From NCBI GenBank assembly GCA_022457155.1, contig JAJGOT010000448.1, positions 471,501 through 535,500 of the forward strand: a DNA stretch of 64,000 nucleotides, in the 5' to 3' direction. The position numbers and the translations under genes are program-made. The stretch is from Cladopsammia gracilis (Eukaryota > Cnidaria > Anthozoa > Scleractinia > Dendrophylliidae). Numbering within the stretch: the first letter of the stretch is position 1; each line of letters starts with the position of its first letter. Below are positions 22,820 through 34,849 of this stretch, piece by piece. Below the pieces are notes generated by a model. It saw only the letters and a list, made by a program, of their open reading frames with translations. It did not search any database and was not told where the DNA came from.

Positions 22820-25800
22820 TTCAGTCCAATTACTATTACTTATAAACTTAACTTTTTTAGCATAAATCACATTTGAGCTCGAACTTGAAGATTATCATAA
22901 ATTATTTAAAATGCGGTTTCAAAAACATAAAAGAACCGCCGGTTTTAATGCTCCACGACAGACCAAACTGGGAAATTTTTTTTCCGCACTTTTAAATGAC
23001 GATCCACATGGTTATTCGGAAAAAAGCTTGACTTGGTTATTGTCAAAATAGCGAATGCTCTTGTTCAGGAAAAAAAAAAAAAAAAACAGCACAATAACAT
23101 TACGTGACCTTGAAATCCAACATACACCATAAACGTAACCAATATACTAACAGGAAACCTTAAATAATTAAAGTTGAAATTAAAATATTTCGCTTCGAAT
23201 TAAAAGCAAATATAACATTAAATTGATTTCTTTGCATCCACGTGCATGCACTTTAAGATACAAACCAAACATGTTTTTAATATAAAAAGTTAAGTAGTCG
23301 TATACCGTTGAAAGTACTCTGACCGCCGGCCGTGCACACCTTTTGTTTTATTCGATCATACGCATGAATAACTAAAGGGAAACATTTTATCGGTTAGTTG
23401 CACGAACAAGGTCAAAAAACATATTGTGGTTGTGCCCGATCAAAGGCCGAGTCGAGTAGGAGTGCATCAACCCATGGTCTTGCGATATTGCTTCAACACT
23501 CATACTAACTGATATTGCCATACACTAAAGGGTGGTAAACTGATAGCTGAGCAATCGTCTTTTCAGATCAGAAGCCTGGTGATGCATATATATTGAATGG
23601 AAAGATTATGGTTGTTGAATCCAGTTTATAATCCAGTTTTTAACCCATTCTCTGAGTAGAAACTGATTTAATGTACGAATGAGATAATGGATGTCAAAGA
23701 TCCTTTCTATCCCAGCAGGATTCTAGTATCATTTACACATGTCGTGCCATTATGAGCGAGATTGTCGTTTGTGGTTTATCGATGAAAATTAATTCCTCGC
23801 GAAGCGAGGTTTATAAATTTGTCGCGCGTCTAATTGACGGCGCGTCATCCTGTGTGACGAGCGACTGGGAACGAGAATGTCTCAACTCCAAATTTCGGGG
23901 CCATTGCATTGTGGCCATACAACCCAACCTCTCCAGTTAAACAAGGAATTCGATCTCTCGCCCCCACGTGGCTTAATTTTTTCGGTGCACACTCTTTCCC
24001 CGAGCTTCGTGAGGTTCTGCGAGATACATATTTCAAGTATATTTTCCGATTTCTTTGTAGAAAAATATCTACTTTAATAATTCTTTATTCAGAAAAGAGT
24101 ATTTTTACAATCATCATAACGGCGCACAAATTTGAATGTGGTACTTGTTACCCCCCAAACGTTCTTTCCTTCATCATTCATTTTGAGTGTCACTTCAATC
24201 AATATATTAGCAGTTTTTGACATACCAAGTTACGTCACAATAGCCCTTATGCGTGTTTAGGTCAGACCATAGTTAATCGCGGGACTGGTTATGAAACCTT
24301 GCAGATTTCAATGGCGATAACAAAGGAGCTACAATTTATGTTGAACCGTACTTGACCGTGCACATCTTGTTTTTTGACACACGCTGTGACTGAATAACTT
24401 AATAGCACCATTTCTATTGGTCAGTTGCTCGAACAAAAGTTCAACATCTATTGTGTTGTGCAGGGTCAAGGCCGAAAAACGATAACAAAAACATCGAATA
24501 AAGACATTTCTCTGGCTTTATAACCATTGCACTTTATTAACTATGTTCAGACTTCTAATTTCAAGCGGCCAAGCACCGTTTTGGAATTGTAAACTTATGT
24601 GAAGTTTCAGCAACAATCATTTCCCAAAGCGCAGAAAAGTTGAAAACAAAACCGGCCATGCAAACACTGTGTAAATTCGAATACGTTTGTTCACAAATGT
24701 GTCTGGGCGTGAATTTTGATTGACTGTACTGATATGCATTTTATAGATTCGTTCCTTCATCCCTCTATAATGGCGGCCGATTTATTCCTCTATTATATTC
24801 ATGCAAATTAGCCTACCAAGCCTCGTTAGCATGTGCCTGAAATAAGACCGCGTTATCTCAAAATATTGACACGTCTTTCAATTTCTCGTTTAACGTTAAT
24901 GAAAAGCAATATTATTTATCAATTATGGCTCGAGGCAAAAACGTGATAAGATCAGAATAATTTAAATCCAGTTTTAAAGAAGCCGTACAGGAAGCCGTAC
25001 ATGGTCAAAATACAAAACAACTTATTTTGTAACAAGGAAAGTTTATTTACAGGTATTTTCAATTTTAGTTTACAAAACGTTAGTTAAAGCTCATTGATCC
25101 ATTATTTAAATGTTTTCACAGTTTCGAATGACATGAACGGACAGTCATTGTTTTCTGTCAAAGAAAGACCAGAAGCAGATTTCTTTCAAGGATGTGGGTG
25201 GGCAAGTTATTCATTCGGAATTAAAACGTTCACGAGATTAAACTGTTTTGCATTCGGATCAGTTTTGCCTGAGACAATTTCATTAAGAAGTGATAAGAAC
25301 GAGAATTGAATGATGGATGGCCATGGGCTCACATTAAATTATATTTAAAAGCAGAACTGCTCATTGGTCGAAATTGTAGTTTGACTATTGATGCCATTCG
25401 TGCAACCACTCATTCACTTGTTAAGTCCTATATTTCTGTTATTCTCAGCCCTGACTAAGAACGTTCATGAGCTGCATATCTATCTTGCTTGCGTTTCTGT
25501 GTATTTACAACGAAAAAGCACCAACCTGTCTACGTCAATTGGAACTAGATACTTTTCCTTGTTATTTCATTTATCCTTCACTCAGGTAAATTGATGTTTG
25601 TTGTTCCTTTCATTCACTGCTGCATTTGTGTGTCTTAGAACATAATCACGTCTGTATGTCCAGCCTAGTGTATACGGGTAGAAATTTCTTTCAAGAATCA
25701 AGCGGACAATTTACGACATTTAATGGATCCGAAACAGGTAATTCGTGCCATGACTTCACTGTTTCTCTCGCAATGAAGCGAATACAGGCACACGCAGGCA

Positions 25801-27288
25801 TTTGTTAGCTCATTCAGCGATTTTCATCAGTTATCAACTCATTTTGTTGTTAGCGGAGAGATAAATAGACCTGAAAAGGCTTTTGCGACTTTATGTACAT
25901 CTTCTTTTCAACGCCGAATTCGGCGGTTCATGTACGGTGACTCGACATTCGCAGCTGCTGCCTCAAAAATTGTACTTCTTTCCTGCACACAACTGTGTCG
26001 GAAAAGAAAGAATTGAAATTGAAAAGGCCGCCTCATACAATAAAAGCGAGTGAATTAAGCTCAAAAGCCTGCGGCGTTACACAAAGAGACCGATTGTAAG
26101 ATTGGAAGCTCTAACTGAAGATGTTAAATGGATTTTACGATCGAAAATAAAATTACGTTTTGAATTCTAAGTCAAAGAAAGTAATGCCGGAAACAGCTTC
26201 GCCTCGCTTTTACATTATTGTTAATTGCACATAAATCGCATAACTTAAACTAAAAACGAGTTTATGCGCGTGCGTTTTTTCACAATTAAATATGTTTAAA
26301 ACTGTCTCCAGACACGGCTAAGCTAAGGCTAGCTGCAACTGTTTTATTTATCTATTTTTTTTTTTTTTTTGCCAGCTCCTGATATGATAAGGAGGATAGA
26401 AAATGTTAAGTTTGGGGGGGCGGTAAAGAAATGATTTTAATCATGATACGGGAAAAGGCCAATAAAGAATACCTGCGATGTCAAAAAGTATTGCTAAAAG
26501 GTTAGCGGGATTGATTTCAAAGATATCACAGATACTATCCGCCATTTTGAAATACAATTTCAAGGATCATTTAATTTTTAGATATTTAATTTGTCGGAAA
26601 TTATCTTTTGACATCGAATTCCGGGTTTTTACTCAGCTCCGAGAAAGTCTATAGACGTTTTTTCTTCCAACATGTTTTTGAGAACTGTAATTTCAGAGAG
26701 ATTTAGAGGCCACGGATTAGAAATTTCATTAAAGTATGAAAGGGCGCTAATTCGAGCTGGCTTTGAACAGTGTGGTATTTCTCAGCAAGTTAGATATCCG
26801 ATTAATTTCAGTTAAAAGCCTGCAATTCAGTGGGGGTGGATTTATTTGCCAAAATTCGCGTGCGGTTGTCACGTTTGTCTGCGAGGATATTTTTTATTGT
26901 ATAACTTAAAATCAATTTCAACAAATTCTCAGGGGCATTTGCGTCAACTACACGCGTGTTTTTATTTACTAAATCCACTCTACAGTTAGTTTTCTTCAAT
27001 TGCTTTTACTCTTCTATAGTTTTCACCTAAATGGAGTTGAGTGCTCGAAACAATACAATCATTTAATAGGCACACTAATATTTCAATTTCAGTTGAAATG
27101 TTGACCATACGACTTCAACATCGAGACTAATGGACCATAATAAATTTATGTCTTGCAAAAAAAAAAATTGAAATCGACCAAAAAACCTTTCATTGCTAAG
27201 TTCTAGAAACGGTGAATCGTTTTTTAGGACAACAAACGTTTGGCTTCCTGATAGTCATCATAAATTCTAAATTAATAGAAATACTAAA
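22816..27288. other. Intergenic stretch with a diverged repeat pair, no gene recognised
   Basis: About 120 bp at 23333-23455 and 24357-24475 are diverged direct repeats. Both run GTGCACA..TTGTTTT, then GAATAACT, CGGTTAGTTGC/TGGTCAGTTGC, and TTGTG..GGTC.AAGGCCGA. The rest is AT-rich with short ORFs lacking any recognised domain. Confidence 0.45.
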
Positions 27289-27330
27289 CGTCCGACGTTT
27301 CGACGCCGCCATGGCATCATTATCAAGTAA
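27289..27330 (-). ncRNA. Hammerhead-like motif of a solitary Penelope-like end (UUGAUAA core)
   Basis: On the minus strand the order is core UUGAUAA(U), stem II GAUGCC-AUGGC-GGCGUC, GAAA, then CGUC. The layout matches the motifs at 19628 and 48577 and again has U and A where C3 and G8 are expected. Stem I (ending UAC versus GGA) pairs poorly, so this copy is probably decayed. No RT or endonuclease coding lies nearby. Confidence 0.4.
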
Positions 27331-29111
27331 TAAATAAATTTAACACATAACTATAAGTAAAGTTGAAACAATTGTAAGTGCATGTCAAGTCTGATGAAGG
27401 CAAATAATTCTGATCTTAAAGAAAAAAAATTATTACAGATTCCATATTGTATACTAGATAACATTTGTATACTAGATAACATTTCATTCTTAATTCGTTC
27501 CTTATTTTTAATTGTCCAGCCTGCTTTTTCAATTGAGCATTAGATTATTAAATGGAGTCGCGCGTGCACTTCGCGCGTGAGTTCTCGAAGGTGTGAAAAA
27601 TTACTCTTGGCCAAAAAGCACAGGGATCAGGCAGGCGGAGTGCGTCACGACTTGCAATGCCCCATGGGTTCAAAATTATGAAGTTACAGCATTTATATGT
27701 TTTAGGCTATAATATTAATGTTTTTGTTTTTATCTAGGACGTATTCAGTTAAAATATATAAATAAGCTATTGTCGTGTCGCTTGACTGAATTTTAAAATG
27801 TCTCGTGTCGGTGTTTTATCAATGCTTCACGTCGCTGTCGGAAATTGATTGAACGAACATAGTTTGTCGGAATTTTAGAAAAGGTGGATAATGGTACGTT
27901 ATAAAGAAACGCCTACAGTTCTACAATAGCTCAGTTATCGTTCGGTGCGTTTGGAGTTTGTGCGTAATTGTTTGCGTTCGTTTGGAGTTGCGTAAATGAT
28001 GTATAACGCGATGCTCAAGAGACCCTCAATGGAACCTCAAGGGTCCTCAAGGACCTCAAATTGGTGAAAAATATGCCAAATCACCGTTCTTTGTCACTAA
28101 TTCTCGGCTTTGATGTCGCTGTCGGAATTGTGCCGAGAAAGATTGTCTTTTGTCGCAATTTCATTTTACGTGCTGTCGCTACTTTTTGGTTATGTCGCCT
28201 GTCGGAATTTACCCTGGCAGGGCCTCAAGGAACCATCAGTCGTTAATAATTAGAGGTCAGTGAAACGGTCATAAAAAGTCACGTTCACATGCACTCCCAG
28301 TGGACAGGGAAGAGATTATTTATTAAACGAAAAAGCTAATGATGCGGGCCGCAGAAAGGCTTACTCCCACAACCCTGGAATCGAACGAAAATAAAGGCCG
28401 AAACTGAAAGAACTGATTCAATACTACAAACGACTTGTCATTTTTCCTGTGCCGGTACCCCTGTCCGTCGCTACCATTGCCATGCCAGTTGCGTGCTTTC
28501 TTGCAGCATACCGTAAAATACCGGTTATACGAAAGGGGTTTTCAGTTAGCTTTCAAGGGGGGGTGGGGGGGGGGGGGGGAGGGGGTCTTATATCCGGGGG
28601 GATTATAAGCGGCATAAAAAAAACCGCTTCATAATGAGATAATAAGAAATAAGCTGAGACTAACACACAGCATTATCAGACTTATCAAAATACGTTTTTC
28701 ACTTTTACGTTCCTAAATTTTTATTTGAAATGGTATAGTGTTCTGTTAAAACGTTTATATCGGAGAAATAAAGAAAAGAAGGGGAACGCTAATATCCAGG
28801 GGGGTGGGGGGGGGGGGGGTGCTTATAAACGGAATATTATTTTTGCTTGCAGGTGGATGGACCTTGCCTTTCAATAATAATTTATCCCCCAGCCGGATAA
28901 TGAAGGGATTTCTATGTGTTGCATCGCCAAATGTGAAGATATTTTTCTGTCCTTAATGTTTTCTCGTACATTAATGTCTGCGACATTTGGAAGTCATTTT
29001 CACAATGTAAGTATACTGTGTGTAAATAATGAAACTGTAACAACATTTTGCGAATATCAAATGCTGTAATGTCAAGCTAAGCAAGCCATGGTTTTGTGAG
29101 ATAGCTCTGTA
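27331..29111. other. Intergenic stretch with two long G runs, no gene recognised
   Basis: G-rich tracts at about 28557-28586 and 28799-28821 are each followed by a related phrase (ATTATAAGCGG; GCTTATAAACGG). This suggests two eroded copies of one repeat. A partial tRNA-like B box (GTTCGATTCC, minus strand near 28375) lacks a convincing A box. Nothing else recognised. Confidence 0.4.
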
Positions 29112-29329
29112 AGGGGCCGATTACTTGGCGAATTTCAACCCGGGCTGAGATTTCAGTCGGGCTTCAGAAATAAATCCTCTTAAAATGAAGTAAGAATGAA
29201 CAAAGTTTCAGCCCGGACTGAAATCTCAGCCCGGGCTGAAATTTGTCATGTAATCACAACGAAATTTCAGCCCGGTTGATCGGGCTGAAATCTCAGCCCG
29301 AGCTGAAATTCGCCATGTAATCGGCCCCT
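29112..29329. mobile_element. MITE with TIR AGGGGCCGATTA and internal CAGCCCGG repeats
   Basis: The ends AGGGGCCGATTACTTGGCGA and CGCCATGTAATCGGCCCCT are inverted repeats. Inside, CAGCCCGG.CTGAAAT recurs at least five times in both orientations. No ORF. About 218 bp. Confidence 0.75.
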
Positions 29330-30129
29330 AAAACTTCTTGTCTTTGCTGCTTACAACAAGGAGCGAGAAAAAAGCTAACTTAAACATTATTTTAACTTGG
29401 GCCGTTCAAAGACTTATGCCGTATTTTGATGTCGGAATAAAAGTCGATCAATGATACATATGATTATAGCTTTATATATTTAACTGAATGCGTCCTAGAT
29501 AAAAAACAAAAACATATGAATATTATAACCTAAAACATGTAAATGTTGTAACTTTCATAATTATGAAGACCTGTTTAAGGGCCAATTTCGCAGTTTCTTG
29601 AGTTATTTTCGTTCTTAAGCTCGCCGTCATTGAAATACTTCTAAGTTGGTATCAAGCCCAAAATAGCATTCACGGATAAATCTCTCAGTAGCGCTGTATT
29701 TGCAGGCCACCAAAATAATTTCAGAATAAATAAAATACAGATTCAGCTATAATGTAGTGTTGTTTTTTTGCCTAAAAATCATATACCAGACTGCATTTGC
29801 TTAAATTTGCCTTCTTTTTTACATGGCGAAGATAAGTGTTTTGTACAAAACCAAAATGATTTTTAAACTTAACATTTCCGACAAAATTTTATTGCAAAAG
29901 AAAGTTAAAAAATATGTTTAATTCACTGTGTAAAAGGCACTGTAGGACGCCGAATGTTACGATAACAGGAGCGTGTTGAAAATGGTCCAAAATGGCCAAA
30001 ATTCAATGGTCCATGAAAGCACCCGCGGACTCAAAAGGCTAATTTTCGACTTATCGAAATTTGGAAACCCATTTTCGAAAATAGGTCACTAAATGTCTCA
30101 AATGCCTCACGTTTTTCACATATTTCACC

Positions 30130-30627
30130 TGTTCTTTATCAGCTGCATTGGCTGCCTGTTAAATACAGAATGATGTTCAACTTTTAAAGCGTTACAGGGC
30201 AATGTCCCATTTTATATTTCAAATTTAGTTAAACCGAAAAAAACAGTCTAGTTATAATTTACGTTCCATGCAATAACAACGGTCGTCTCCTTGAAATTGT
30301 ACATAATGTAACGAAAAGAAATTCTGGAGACAGAGCTTTTGAGGTAGCAGCTCCTTCCTTGTGGAATACACTTCCACGGAATATAAGGGATGAATCATCT
30401 ATAAATAAATTTAAACAATTACTGAAAACGTATCTTTTTAAAATAGCTTACCAATGATATAATTTATATATTCACACAAGAAATGTCATTTATTATAATA
30501 TTCAATAACTTATAGTATATATTAGTTAGGATAGAATCTTTTTTTTTATGATCATGTAAAGCGCATTAGATCATATATAAATGTATTTTGCGCTATATAA
30601 ACAATGAAGTAATTATTATTATATATA

Positions 30628-30672
<45 letters not shown>
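30130..30672 (+). mobile_element. 3' end of a decayed CR1/L2-type LINE with (ATT)n tail
   Basis: Broken frames give LHWLPVKYRMMF near 30143 and then AAPSLWNTLPRNIRDESSIN followed by FKQLLKTYLFK near 30350-30440. These are the typical C-terminal end of a CR1/L2-clade non-LTR reverse transcriptase. After it come a 3' UTR (TGTAAAGCGC, then TTTTGCGCTATATAAA) and a (TTA)n tail at about 30608-30672, the usual 3' terminus of such LINEs. Several stops and frameshifts make it inactive. Confidence 0.75.
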
Positions 30673-31023
30673 GTTATAAATAGGTTCTTTTGGTAAAATA
30701 AAAATAAATTTGAAATTTGTCCTCTGTCCTCGGATTCTCGATACTACAGACATCCGCTCTTAAACAGCCCGGAATGATGAAAAACCACCACACATGGCCT
30801 GTTTAATATTTATTTTAATTTTCTTGAAACATCGGCATGGCGAAAAAAATATCGTTTTAAACGCCCACATTGACGTAGTATACCAGTTTTATATGCTGGT
30901 ATAATATAGAATTCCGCAAGGAAACGGGAATTAGAAGTTCTAAGGGTCAGCAACTACTGTCAGTTGCTTGAAAAATCCTATAAATGCTCGTCCTCCTCCT
31001 TAATCCTTCTGTTGCATGTGTTA

Positions 31024-31636
31024 CGGTCAAACCGGATGTGATCTTTTGCGGGCAACTCTGCAAACTTCCGCCGCAACATTGGTATTTTGATTGACAGTTT
31101 GCTTCTAGCAAGTTGGAAGTTGTGCGAGCAAGTTGCAACTTTCGCGAGTAAGTTCCTATTTTAAACTTGCTGTCAGTTGCCGGATTTCTGAATTGAAAGT
31201 ACTTGGTTTGGTTACCTTGCAATATTTCACAAGCTTTACGATGTCAGGAGTAGAAACTGTTCGTTCCTTCCAGCCAGGTTTACCGGGAAAATACGTCTCG
31301 CGTTGTATATTGTAAGTTGTGTTTACAATATTGGATACAATTTGCCTTGATAATCCAACAATGCGTGCGATTTGTTCTTGTTGTACACCAGATGAGATCG
31401 CGACGACCATTATTCTCTCTCTTTTCTCAACCGAGGTGGTATTATTGCGATGTACGTGAGCCATAATTGAAGAAGGACGTGTTTTCTGACAACAAGTTTG
31501 AAATGGGAACTTGCTCGCGAAAGTTGCAACTTCCTCGCACAACTTCCAACTTGCTCGAAGCAAACTGTCAATCAAAATACCAATGTTGCGGCGGAAGTTC
31601 GAAAAGTTGCCCGCAAAGGAACATCCGGTTTGACTG
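31024..31636 (-). mobile_element. Tc1/mariner-like non-autonomous element with long TIRs
   Basis: TA flanks both ends. The outer termini are CGGTCAAACCGGATGT and ACATCCGGTTTGACTG. The inverted arms are long (about 150 bp: 31024-31170 and 31488-31636, for example GATTGACAGTTTGCTTC and its complement). The middle keeps the first helix-turn-helix of a Tc1-like transposase (31156-31464, minus strand) and nothing of the catalytic DDE domain. Confidence 0.75.
31156..31464 (-). pseudogene. Tc1-like transposase N-terminal helix-turn-helix fragment
   Basis: From the Met at 31464 the frame reads SVEKRERIMVVAISSGVQQE, then QIARIVGLSRQIVSNIVN. This is a classic recognition-helix HTH as in the N-terminal PAIRED-like DNA-binding domain of Tc1/mariner transposases. 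It continues through GKPGWKERTVSTPDIVKLVK and KPSTFNSEIRQ, the start of the second HTH. Only about 100 of about 340 expected residues exist and no DDE/DDD catalytic region is present. It lies between the long TIRs, so it is an internal-deletion derivative that could still make a DNA-binding peptide. Confidence 0.7.
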
Positions 31637-31776
31637 TAATTTAAGACAAAATTGTAACCATTAACTAGATCACAACTGAATGCGATATGGATTAAAACTC
31701 CGTGTTACCGTTGTCAACGCAACAATTCTATCATGAGGCAGTGCTGTATTGGGATTGCTTGAGATCATGCAATATT

Positions 31777-31814
31777 TCAGTACTACACTCTTTATTTATA
31801 TATAAGAATGTAAC

Positions 31815-31864
<50 letters not shown>

Positions 31865-32035
31865 CACAAATGAACACAAATGAAGACAAACCATTACTAT
31901 TTTACTAATACTAATATTTCAGTACTACACTCTTTATTTATATATAAGAATGTAACGTATATATATATATATATATATATATATCTATATATATAACACA
32001 AATGAACACAAATGAAGACAAACCATTACTATTTT
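31777..32035. repeat. Tandem duplication around two (TA)n arrays
   Basis: CAGTACTACACTCTTTATTT, then a (TA)n tract, then ACACAAATGAACACAAATGA occurs twice: 31777-31905 with TA at 31816-31863, and 31911-32035 with TA at about 31959-31995. These TA tracts border Penelope-like ends downstream. Confidence 0.8.
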
Positions 32036-32040
32036 TGTCT

Positions 32041-32085
32041 GACACCTATATTTCGAGCACATTCAGTGCTCTTCTTCAGGGTGAC
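32041..32085 (-). ncRNA. Hammerhead ribozyme, CUGAAGA core, UAUA stem III (copy 1)
   Basis: Read on the minus strand: stem I GUCACC pairs with GGUGUC (one U-U mismatch); core CUGAAGA plus A; stem II GAGCAC-UGAAU-GUGCUC, fully paired; GAAA; then UAUA before the stem I return, with predicted cleavage after that A. All conserved core bases are present. The two-base-pair palindromic stem III suggests function as a dimer. A (TA)n array follows at 32095-32148. Confidence 0.65.
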
Positions 32086-32093
32086 AATAAAAA

Positions 32094-32151
<58 letters not shown>

Positions 32152-32188
32152 TTCTCACAAATGAGGACGAACCAATACTTTTTTGTCT

Positions 32189-32233
32189 GACACCTATATT
32201 TCGACCACAATTAGTGGTCTTCTTCAGGGTGAC
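32189..32233 (-). ncRNA. Hammerhead ribozyme, CUGAAGA core, UAUA stem III (copy 2)
   Basis: Same layout as 32041-32085: stem I GUCACC/GGUGUC, core CUGAAGA plus A, GAAA, UAUA. Stem II is GACCAC-UAAUU-GUGGUC. The third pair is C-G here and G-C in the other copy, a compensatory double change that preserves the helix. Confidence 0.65.
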
Positions 32234-32313
32234 TAAAACACCGTTAACGTATTACAATTCAAAATTGCTGAGGCGTCTGATGTCAAGGAAACGCGTGCGT
32301 ACCAAAACAACTG

Positions 32314-32727
32314 ACTGTTATTTTGAAACTGTAACGGAAACATATTGCGTTGCATTACAAAAAAGCGACAAAAACTATTCATACACATTTGACCCAGTCT
32401 ATCAGTTGAACGCTCAAGTGTTCCAATCCTGAATGTCCTTGGCTATGAAAATGCTGGAACACATGAGCGTTCAACTGATAGACTGGGTCAAATGTGAGAG
32501 GGAGCTGCGTGACAAGGAAGGACAATGGATGTACAGATTAGGGACTTTGATACCGAATGGGCTTAATGACAATGATGGTTTTTATGCTCAAAACAGGAAG
32601 ACACGTATAAGCGCGAGCGCACACGTATGAATAGCTTTTTGTAAGCGCGAGCGCACGCGTATGAATAGTTTTTGTCGCTTTTTTGTAATGCAACGCAATA
32701 TGTTTCCGATACAGTTTTAAAATAACA
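32314..32727. mobile_element. Inverted dimer of a Penelope-like element 3' region
   Basis: The left arm (CTGTTATTTTGAAACTGTAA, CGTTGCATTACAAAAAAGCG, ATTTGACCCAGTCTATCAG, AACGCTCAAGTGTTCCA) is complementary to two right-hand blocks at 32452-32500 and about 32615-32727. The part between the right blocks encodes a GIY-YIG C-terminal tail (see 32433-32606). Both outer ends run into (TA)n arrays. Confidence 0.7.
32433..32606 (+). pseudogene. Penelope-like endonuclease C-terminal fragment
   Basis: The frame contains CERELRDKEGQWMYRLGTLI, then PNGLNDNDGFY. This is like the conserved tail of Penelope-like GIY-YIG domains (R..KE..WM..L.TL.P.GLN). Only the last about 40 residues of the domain exist; the rest is cut off at the inverted-dimer junction near 32440. 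Assignment is by remembered family pattern. Confidence 0.55.
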
Positions 32728-32731
<4 letters not shown>

Positions 32732-32804
<73 letters not shown>

Positions 32805-33021
32805 TTTAGATAGAAAATTTCTAGAGACAGTTACCCTCCTTAATTTAGTTTAAATTTTATTTCTACCGCCTCCAACGGCACAGTCTGATGATCGCTTAGT
32901 GCGTGAAACTCGAGTAACTGTCTCTAGAAATGTTCTATCCAAAATTGTATTTCGCTCTGCATGTATTTGCATCGAGAACTCCTACGACTGCGTGAAACAC
33001 TATTTATGTTGTTTCTCTGTT

Positions 33022-33085
<64 letters not shown>
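32732..33085. mobile_element. (TA)n - Penelope-like inverted end - (TA)n unit with hammerhead
   Basis: (TA)n tracts at 32732-32800 and 33027-33085 enclose an inverted pair. TTTCTAGAGACAGTTAC near 32818 is complementary to GTAACTGTCTCTAGAAA near 32914. The right arm carries a complete hammerhead (32880-32921); the left arm retains only its distal half. Confidence 0.65.
32880..32921 (+). ncRNA. Hammerhead ribozyme, CUGAUGA core
   Basis: Stem I ACAGU pairs with ACUGU (5 of 5). Core CUGAUGA; stem II CGC-UUAGU-GCG flanked by a U-U; GAAA; stem III ACU/AGU with a 2-nt loop; predicted cleavage after GUA. All conserved core bases are present. It fits the minimal type I hammerhead known from Penelope-like elements. 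Confidence 0.65.
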
Positions 33086-33087
<2 letters not shown>

Positions 33088-33329
33088 CTTTTGCAAAAAT
33101 ATTGCCACTTCAAAATATATATAAATATATATTCGTCCTTTGTGTTTACATCGCATACGTGATGACAGGCGGCAAATAGTTTTTAATTTGGGTACAGTAG
33201 CATTTTACAAACTCTATTGTACCCATCTCGAGAACTGTTTGCCGCCTATCGTCACCTATGCGATATAAACACAAAGGACGAATATATATATTTATATATA
33301 TTTTGAGGTGTCAATATTTTTGCAAAAGG
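33086..33329. repeat. Palindromic unit between (TA)n arrays
   Basis: CCTTTTGCAAAAATATTGCC, then TTCGTCCTTTGTGTTTA, is matched in inverse by TAAACACAAAGGACGAA and a TTTTGCAAAAGG end. The centre is GGGTACAGTAGCATTTTACA flanked by CGGCAAA/TTTGCCG. I found no GAAA-type hammerhead in it. Same architecture as the neighbouring dimers but family unknown. Confidence 0.65.
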
Positions 33330-33365
33330 TATGTGTGTATATATATATATATCTATTTATATATA

Positions 33366-34160
<795 letters not shown>

Positions 34161-34161
34161 G

Positions 34162-34224
<63 letters not shown>

Positions 34225-34227
<3 letters not shown>

Positions 34228-34844
34228 TCGATCCCATTAACGTTGTTCAAGAAAAAAAGACGTTTACAAGTTAACAAAAGACACGTGCCTCATTAACATT
34301 CAAATTACGCGCGTGTGGAAACTGAATTATTCCATTGGAACGTGCAGCTGAACACATGTGTAGAAAATGGCCACGGCGGGAAGTACAAAACCGTTTTTAA
34401 ACTGTTTAGAAGTACGCGTTTTGGATGAAAAGAAAAAAAGTAGTTACCTAACAAGAAGAATAACTAATTTCCCAGTTCTGGAAAGCGTCGAAGAATTCCG
34501 TTCGAAACTAGCTCACATTCTGCCAGATTTGGCGGATAAGCTTATGAAAAAATGTCAAATTGGCTATATTATATACAATTGCGTTTAACTGTCATTGGAC
34601 TTACAAAGAGATTAGTAGCTATCTCCTGGTACGTTTTTGCATAAAACAAGTGTTGATATATTATTCTCCACCTCAAATCGTCGGAAAAAGGACGAGGCAT
34701 CTTTGAATATCAACGACTTTTCGCCGTGTTATTATTATGTGTTATTATGCAAATTCAAGGTCCCGCGCGAGGAAATTGAATATTTAATTGTTTTGTTAAC
34801 TTGTAAACTTCTTTTTTCTTGAACAACGTTAATGGGATCGACTG
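34225..34844 (+). mobile_element. TA-targeted DNA transposon derivative inserted in (TA)n
   Basis: The termini CAGTCGATCCCATTAACGTT, then GTTCAAGAAAAAA, are inverted at the right end (TTTTTTCTTGAAC, AACGTTAATGGGATCGACTG). TIRs are about 50 bp with TA on both sides. The left end sits exactly in a (TA)n array, as expected for a TA-targeting Tc1/mariner-type element. A small ORF lies inside (34367-34588). Confidence 0.75.
34367..34588 (+). CDS. Small ORF inside the TA-flanked transposon (73 aa, unknown)
   Basis: The product begins MATAGSTKPFLNCLEVRVLD and contains SSYLTRRITNFPVLESVEEF, then RSKLAHILPDLADKLMKK. It is charged, has no membrane segment and belongs to no family I can name. The start has a fair context (AAAATGG). 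It may be the surviving 5' exon of the autonomous element's transposase or a captured host exon. The reading frame being open over most of the non-TIR sequence is the only support. Confidence 0.35.
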   Translation: MATAGSTKPFLNCLEVRVLDEKKKSSYLTRRITNFPVLESVEEFRSKLAHILPDLADKLMKKCQIGYIIYNCV

Positions 34845-34849
34845 TATAT

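Noticed and set aside
28340..28400. tRNA gene or SINE head (GTTCGATTCC B box, minus strand)
   Set aside because: No A box or cloverleaf could be drawn at the right distance.
33086..33329. Hammerhead in this palindrome (GTGATGACAGGCGGCAAATAG)
   Set aside because: The core would lack CUGA and GAAA; no consistent helices were found.
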